Below, piece by piece: positions 43,590 through 48,115 of a stretch of 48,115 nucleotides of DNA. A program made the position numbers and the translations under genes. The DNA comes from LSUCC0057 sp048549915. GTDB taxonomy: Bacteria > Pseudomonadota > Gammaproteobacteria > Pseudomonadales > Porticoccaceae. The notes beneath the pieces were generated by a model, which was not told the origin of the DNA, did no database searches, and saw only the letters and a program-made list of their open reading frames with translations. Numbering within the stretch: position 1 is the first letter of the stretch; every line of letters starts with the position of its first letter. The stretch is taken from NCBI GenBank assembly GCA_048549915.1, contig JBLYYE010000045.1, positions 1 to 48,115 on the forward strand, read 5' to 3'.

Positions 43590-45310
43590 CCGCAGCCGGG
43601 CTCGAGCTGTTCGATCATCAACTGCAGCGAACTGCGACCGCGGAAATGATTAACATCCAGCCGGTAGAGCACCTCGACAAACTCTGGCAGCGGCTCAGAC
43701 AGCCATCGGCTGGGCACGTTAAACCAGATGGCTTCGAGCGGTGCTGCTTGGGCGTCAACTTTTAGTGTCAATTTGATATGCCGCTCGCCGACTATGCGCT
43801 GCGCCACTACATTGAACGGTCCATCAAATTGTGGCGCTGGGAATTGCTGTCCCCACGGGCCTGCGCGGCGCAGTTTCTCAGCACAAGCCAGTGAAAGATC
43901 TTCCTCCGCCAAGGGGCCGTCGCTAAATTGCTTTGCTTGCAACTGCTCAACCGTCAGTTTCACACTGGCCAGTGCTACCACGGCTGTGCGGAAACGCTCC
44001 AGTTGTCCCGCCGGCAGTGTTAACCCCGCCGCCATGGCGTGACCGCCAAATTTTTCGATTAAGCCCGGCTCGCTATTGGCCAGCTCATCGAGAAGATCGC
44101 GTATGTGCAAACCCTCAATAGAGCGCGCCGACCCCTTCAGATCGCCGCTCTCACTGTCGGTAAAAACTACTGTTGGACGGTGATAGCGCTCCTTGATACG
44201 ACTGGCCAGTAAACCCACGATCCCTTCGTGCCACTCGGGCCTGTAGAGAACCAGTAGGGCCGGCAGCTGCTGAGTATCGAGCGCTTGCCACTCTGTCTCG
44301 AGATCGGCCAGCGCTTCACTCTGCATACCCTGTTCAATAGCGCGACGCTCGCGGTTGAGCGCATCCAACTCTGATGCCAATCTGTGAGCCTGTTGCGGCG
44401 ACTCGGCCAGCAAACAGTCAATGCCAATGGTCATGTTATCCAAGCGGCCTGCAGCATTGAGTCGCGGACCCACTGTGAAGCCGAGATCACTGGCCTGTAA
44501 CTGAGAAGGGTCGCGACCAGCCAACTGCAATAGAGCCAAAATACCCGGCCGGCAACGGGCAGCACGGATGCGCTGAATACCGTGGTGAATCAACGACCGA
44601 TTGAGTTTATCCAACGGCACCACGTCGGCGACAGTACCCAGTGCTACAAGATCTAACCAGTGGGCCAAATTGGGCTCGGGTCGCTCGCGGAAAAAACCCT
44701 TTTTACGCAGCTTACTGCGCAGCGCTAACAGGAGATAAAAGGCGACGCCCACTCCGGCGATCGCTTTGCTGGGAAATTGACAACCCGGCTGGTTGGGATT
44801 GACGATCGCCACGGCCGCAGGCAGCTCTGCACCAGGCAGATGATGATCAGTAATTATCACGTCAATGTTGTGTGTAGCAGCGCGGCACACGCCCTCAATA
44901 CTGGCAATGCCGTTATCCACTGTAATAATTAGGTCGGGGCAGTGTTGCTCGGCGACGATATCGACGATGGCTGGGCTAAGGCCGTAACCGAGAGTAAAGC
45001 GGTCTGGAACGATAAAATCGACACAAGCGCCCAGCGATTGCAATGCCAACACCATCAGCGCGCAACTGGTGGCGCCGTCGGCATCAAAGTCACCCACTAT
45101 CAATACCGATTGGCGCATCGCTAGCGCCTTCTCCAAGCGCTCCACTGCCGCTTCGACACCCAGCAGTTGTTGCGGATCAGGCAGTGATTTAAGGCTGTAA
45201 TCGAGATCGCTAACTTGGCTTATGCCGCGTTGGCGATAGAGCCGTTGCAGCAAAGGTTCGCCGCTAAGTTCAAGATCAGTTAACTCGGCGCGAGCGACTA
45301 TTTCTGCCAT
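43586..45310 (-). CDS. recJ: RecJ, single-strand DNA-specific 5-to-3 exonuclease
   Basis: Cytoplasmic nuclease for recombination and mismatch repair, 574 residues. DHH-family motifs: VGDFDADGATS, ITVDNGIAS, VIITDHHLPG, and PRLNAAGRLDN in the DHHA1 part; the C-terminal OB fold follows. The ATG at 45310 overlaps the stop of the small membrane protein by one base (TAATG). The length is normal. Confidence 0.97.
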   Translation of the reverse strand: MAEIVARAELTDLELSGEPLLQRLYRQRGISQVSDLDYSLKSLPDPQQLLGVEAAVERLEKALAMRQSVLIVGDFDADGATSCALMVLALQSLGACVDFIVPDRFTLGYGLSPAIVDIVAEQHCPDLIITVDNGIASIEGVCRAATHNIDVIITDHHLPGAELPAAVAIVNPNQPGCQFPSKAIAGVGVAFYLLLALRSKLRKKGFFRERPEPNLAHWLDLVALGTVADVVPLDKLNRSLIHHGIQRIRAARCRPGILALLQLAGRDPSQLQASDLGFTVGPRLNAAGRLDNMTIGIDCLLAESPQQAHRLASELDALNRERRAIEQGMQSEALADLETEWQALDTQQLPALLVLYRPEWHEGIVGLLASRIKERYHRPTVVFTDSESGDLKGSARSIEGLHIRDLLDELANSEPGLIEKFGGHAMAAGLTLPAGQLERFRTAVVALASVKLTVEQLQAKQFSDGPLAEEDLSLACAEKLRRAGPWGQQFPAPQFDGPFNVVAQRIVGERHIKLTLKVDAQAAPLEAIWFNVPSRWLSEPLPEFVEVLYRLDVNHFRGRSSLQLMIEQLEPGCG

Positions 45311-45504
45311 TAAAAGAAGTCTGCTAAGTATCCTTGGCTAACCGCTATACCGCGCGCCAATACACCTAGTCCAACCACAATGACGGCTAAAAAACCGGCC
45401 AGCCACCATCCACGAAACGGCTTCTTCTCGGTCTGGTTATAACCGCTGTGCAGTACCGCATCAACGCGAGCTTGGTCTTCTTCACTCAAACGCACTTCAC
45501 TCAT
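45310..45504 (-). CDS. Small membrane protein, DUF3094-like
   Basis: A 64-residue protein: a charged N-terminus (LSEEDQARVDAVLHSGYN), an EKKPFRGWW stretch and one membrane helix (about 35-55). It resembles DUF3094 proteins of Pseudomonas as I recall them; the function is unknown. The open frame extends to 45585, but the ATG at 45504 overlaps the end of bioD by 8 bases (ATGAGTGA), a coupling arrangement, and gives the family-like N-terminus. Confidence 0.8.
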   Translation of the reverse strand: MSEVRLSEEDQARVDAVLHSGYNQTEKKPFRGWWLAGFLAVIVVGLGVLARGIAVSQGYLADFF

Positions 45505-46222
45505 AACAACACTCCAGTATAGTTTGGCTATCCAGCTGGGAGGCGACTGCCGCCGCCGAAGGCTCGTCAAGAAAAGGGACAACACCCCAGCATGGGGCCG
45601 GGAGTAGCGACTTCAGCGTAGCTATATTTTCCTTTATCCGAGCCCCATCTGGGTCGATAATATTGGCGACCCAGCCGACGATTTGCAAGCCATCGCGAGC
45701 AATGGCTTCAGCAGTGAGCAACGCGTGGTTGATACAGCCCAGCTTTACTCCTACTACGAGTACGACCTGACACTCCAATGCCACCGCTAGGCCGGCGAAG
45801 CTTTCACGCAAATTTAGCGGCACACGCCAACCGCCCGCGCCCTCGATGAGGGCGATATCAGTGCGCTGCAACAAGGCACCGCGGCAGTATCCAGCCACTT
45901 TGTCGACCGTTATTGCCAGCCCCTGCTCTTCTGCTGCAATGTGTGGTGCTATCGGTGGCTGCAGTGCGATCGGGTTGATTTGGGTGTAATCTAGAGGGGT
46001 ATTCGCCGCCGCCTGAAGTGCCAGCGCATCACTGTTGCGCAAACCCTCTTCCGTCACCTCACACCCCGCCGCAATCGGCTTTAAACCCAGTGTTTTTAGG
46101 CCTTGATCGCCAAGTAACTGCAGCAAACCCGCAGCGATAGCGGTTTTACCAATATCGGTATCTGTACCGGTGATAAACCAGCGCTGACGTTTGAATAACT
46201 CTCGATTCACTATCGTCTCCAT
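45497..46222 (-). CDS. bioD: Dethiobiotin synthetase
   Basis: ATP-dependent enzyme that closes the ureido ring of biotin from diaminopelargonate and carbon dioxide. It has 241 residues. The P-loop is GTDTDIGKTA, the substrate lysine region is LKPIAAGCE, and the acid segment is IEGAGGWRVPL. It lies 12 bases after the bioH-bioC gene in a biotin operon. The cysteine-rich tail ECCYE is unusual but seems natural for the frame. Confidence 0.95.
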   Translation of the reverse strand: METIVNRELFKRQRWFITGTDTDIGKTAIAAGLLQLLGDQGLKTLGLKPIAAGCEVTEEGLRNSDALALQAAANTPLDYTQINPIALQPPIAPHIAAEEQGLAITVDKVAGYCRGALLQRTDIALIEGAGGWRVPLNLRESFAGLAVALECQVVLVVGVKLGCINHALLTAEAIARDGLQIVGWVANIIDPDGARIKENIATLKSLLPAPCWGVVPFLDEPSAAAVASQLDSQTILECCYE

Positions 46223-46234
46223 TGAGGATTTACC

Positions 46235-47752
46235 TCAACTCACTTGTTTGCAGCGGCCAAAAAGAACCTGCCAGGTAGCAGTGCAACTGCCATCCTCAGC
46301 AGTGGGATAGGCGGCATAAAGTTGCTTGATGCGACCACGTCCAGTGGCACTACTACTTCGCCCACGCTGGCTGTTGTGCGCCCCTACCGCTTTGATGGAG
46401 CGCATTAGCGCAGCCACCGACGCGTGGCTTTCGAGATACTCGCGTGTCTCCAATTGGTCCACACTAAAGCCGGCCTGCTCTAGTGCTTCACGCCAGCGCG
46501 CAGCACTGGCAAAGCGATTAATGTGGCTATCGGTATCCACCTCTGCCCAGGCGGCGCGCAATTCTCGCAGAGTTCCCGCCACCGGTATCGCCAGCAGCAG
46601 GTCACCGTTGGGCGCGGCTACCCGCGCCAGCTCGCTGGCAACTGCCTCAACTCTCTCACACCACTGCAGGGAAAAACTACTAAATACCGTATTTAAACAT
46701 CCCGCTCTCAGCGGCAACTGCTCTGCATCACCACACAACCATTGGCAAGTTGCCTGCTGTTGCTGTTGGGCGACTTGGAGCATGCCCAGCGATAAGTCCA
46801 ACCCTAGCTGCTGAGCTGAGGGGTAAGAGTGCTGCAGTGCTTGCGTCTGGACACCGCTGGCACAGCCCAGATCGAGCAGAAGGCCTGCGCTGGCGCTGGC
46901 GTGCTCTGCCAACAAATCATTGGCCACCTGCGCCTGCATCACAGCAGCGCTGCGATACTGTCCAGCTGCGCGAGAAAAACCTTTGGCAACCGCGCGCTTG
47001 TCCAGCTGCGGTTGCCTATCCATACGCAACAATAGCTGCTCCACTGCCAGCACAATCGCCTCAGGCTGCTCAAGCGGCACCATGTGACTGCCGCTGCAGT
47101 AGCTCACATCAAATTCGGGATAAAGCGCGGCAATCTGCTCACTGACCGCCACCGGCACTAGGGCATCTTGCTGAGCAAATAGCTGAGACACTGGCAAAGC
47201 CGCATCGGCGAGACCCTGCGCAGCAGAAAAAAGCGATAGCTCGCCCAGCAGCCTAAGCTGAGCAGCACCGGCCGATACTGACGGCGGCAGCGGAAGATCC
47301 CGGGCGAGTTGTTTTTTTACCTCGCGCTGGGCATTGCAGGCCAGCGCAGTAAAGCGGGCTAAGGTGCGCTCTGGATCATCTTGATAGCCGGCGTTAAATT
47401 GATCAAATTGCTCTTCTGCTAGCGCTGTTGGCCAATCTTGCGTTGCGACAAACTTGAGGTTACTGGCTACAGTCAGCACACCACTCACTCGCCGCGGGTG
47501 GCGAGACGCATAGGCCATGGCGAGCATTCCGCCGAGTGAAAAGCCTACCACTAGCGCGGTTGCCGGCAAACGCTGCTCTAACCAGCAAAGATAGCCATCC
47601 AAGCTGTTGTCTGCCAGTTCAGGTTCGCCCCCATAACCGGGCAAGTCGACACACTCCACACGGCCAAATTCGGCCAATAGCTGTGGCACCTTCCCCCAGC
47701 TGCGACTGTTGCCGCCCCAACCGTGTAGCAAGACAATAGTTGCAATCGCCAT
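46235..47752 (-). CDS. bioHC: BioH-BioC fusion: pimeloyl-ACP methyl ester esterase and malonyl-ACP methyltransferase
   Basis: One protein of 505 residues carrying the two enzymes that begin and end pimelate synthesis. Residues 1 to about 238 form the BioH alpha/beta-hydrolase: HGWGGNS, nucleophile Ser72 in GFSLGG, and the histidine in GSHMVPLE. About 245-505 is the BioC methyltransferase, with KGFSRAAGQY at its start and the SAM motif LDLGCASG. I recall such fusions from Saccharophagus and Teredinibacter. The ATG at 47752 shares a base with the bioF stop; a GTG at 47755 is also in frame. No frameshift is seen at the junction. Confidence 0.93.
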   Translation of the reverse strand: MAIATIVLLHGWGGNSRSWGKVPQLLAEFGRVECVDLPGYGGEPELADNSLDGYLCWLEQRLPATALVVGFSLGGMLAMAYASRHPRRVSGVLTVASNLKFVATQDWPTALAEEQFDQFNAGYQDDPERTLARFTALACNAQREVKKQLARDLPLPPSVSAGAAQLRLLGELSLFSAAQGLADAALPVSQLFAQQDALVPVAVSEQIAALYPEFDVSYCSGSHMVPLEQPEAIVLAVEQLLLRMDRQPQLDKRAVAKGFSRAAGQYRSAAVMQAQVANDLLAEHASASAGLLLDLGCASGVQTQALQHSYPSAQQLGLDLSLGMLQVAQQQQQATCQWLCGDAEQLPLRAGCLNTVFSSFSLQWCERVEAVASELARVAAPNGDLLLAIPVAGTLRELRAAWAEVDTDSHINRFASAARWREALEQAGFSVDQLETREYLESHASVAALMRSIKAVGAHNSQRGRSSSATGRGRIKQLYAAYPTAEDGSCTATWQVLFGRCKQVS

Positions 47753-48115
47753 CACCCCAGCCCGGGCTCAAGACCGCCAACACCGAGCTGTGCGAGTGCC
47801 TCGAGCAGCCTATCGACATCTTCACGGCTGTGAGCTGCAGTGAGTGTCACACGCAACCGAGCACTGCCCTGCGCAACCGTGGGAGGACGTATCGCACCCA
47901 CCCAGAGCCCGCGCGCGCGCAAGCCAGAGTCGATAGCCATCAACTCTGCCTCATCGCCAATCAACAGCGGCTGGATCGGCGATTGCGACTCCATCAGCGG
48001 CAACTCTAACTGCGCGGCTGCGCTGCGAAAGTAGGCCACTAACTCTTTTAAGTGCTCTCTGCGCCAGCCTTCGCTGCGCACCAACTCCAGAGCGGCCAAA
48101 CTGGCCGCGGCGAGC
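47752..48115 (-). CDS. bioF: BioF, 8-amino-7-oxononanoate synthase (C-terminal end only)
   Basis: The last 120 or so codons of a PLP-dependent synthase joining pimeloyl thioester and alanine; the N-terminal part and the cofactor lysine lie beyond the right edge. The visible stretch includes SPIQPLLIGD, GLWVGAIRPPTVAQGSARLRVTL (shown here only as a region) and HSREDVDRL, typical of the BioF C-terminus. The frame stays open to the edge. It is the first visible gene of the biotin operon; bioB is presumably further upstream. Confidence 0.9.
   Translation of the reverse strand, partial: LAAASLAALELVRSEGWRREHLKELVAYFRSAAAQLELPLMESQSPIQPLLIGDEAELMAIDSGLRARGLWVGAIRPPTVAQGSARLRVTLTAAHSREDVDRLLEALAQLGVGGLEPGLG

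Noticed and set aside
47536..48034. Plus-strand open frames across bioF and bioHC
   Set aside because: They are antisense to recognised coding sequence and rich in unlikely residue runs.
1..48115. tRNA, rRNA, CRISPR arrays, insertion sequences and attachment sites
   Set aside because: None was seen on reading; no transposase, integrase or repeated spacer pattern is present.

Overview
The window comes from a gammaproteobacterium, probably marine and close to the Cellvibrionales/Spongiibacter type. This is inferred from the PaaABCDE pathway, two large TonB-dependent receptors, a fused BioH-BioC protein of the kind I recall from Saccharophagus and Teredinibacter, the ybbA-ybbP/tesA pairing and the DUF3094-like small protein next to recJ. 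No phage, insertion sequence, CRISPR array, tRNA or rRNA was recognised. Coding density is very high, and no gap between genes exceeds 300 bases.

Region 1 (1-9977) is a phenylacetate catabolic cluster. paaG, a paaI thioesterase, paaJ, paaA, paaB, paaC, paaD and paaE (cut by the left edge) lie on the minus strand. paaY is on the plus strand, paaZ on the minus strand, and paaK is divergent from paaZ. Two 39-bp inverted repeats of the same form sit over predicted promoters, one upstream of paaABCDE and one between paaZ and paaK. Each begins 78 bases from a start codon, so they look like operators for one shared regulator that is not in the window. paaF and paaH are also absent.

Region 2 (9978-21765), all plus strand, holds a TonB-dependent receptor, a lipoprotein of the penicillin acylase family, a FeaR-like AraC regulator, an aldehyde dehydrogenase, the tryptophan tryptophylquinone amine dehydrogenase genes aauB-aauE-aauD-aauA, and two c-type cytochromes. 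The small subunit resembles aromatic amine dehydrogenase rather than methylamine dehydrogenase. Read with region 1, this gives a route from an arylethylamine, perhaps released from an N-acyl amide by the acylase, through phenylacetaldehyde and phenylacetate to central metabolism. This is the most interesting system in the window.

Region 3 (21791-34175) is a second amine and amino-acid catabolic region. It has a glutathione transferase, a second TonB receptor with an acidic tyrosine-rich insertion, a PuuD/SpuA-like amidase, a SpuC-like polyamine aminotransferase, glutaryl-CoA dehydrogenase, a hypothetical protein and a LuxR regulator. It ends with a beta-alanine module: a BauA-like aminotransferase and a CoA-acylating semialdehyde dehydrogenase, divergent from a BauR-like LysR regulator across a perfect 11-bp inverted repeat.

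Region 4 (34172-48115) is mostly housekeeping: secD-secF without yajC, an ArsP/SO_0444-type permease, a sensor-kinase-like protein whose phosphoacceptor and ATP-site residues appear to be lost, ybbP-ybbA, tesA, recJ, a small membrane protein, bioD, a bioH-bioC fusion and the end of bioF. Several convergent gene pairs share or abut their stop codons, with no room for a terminator.
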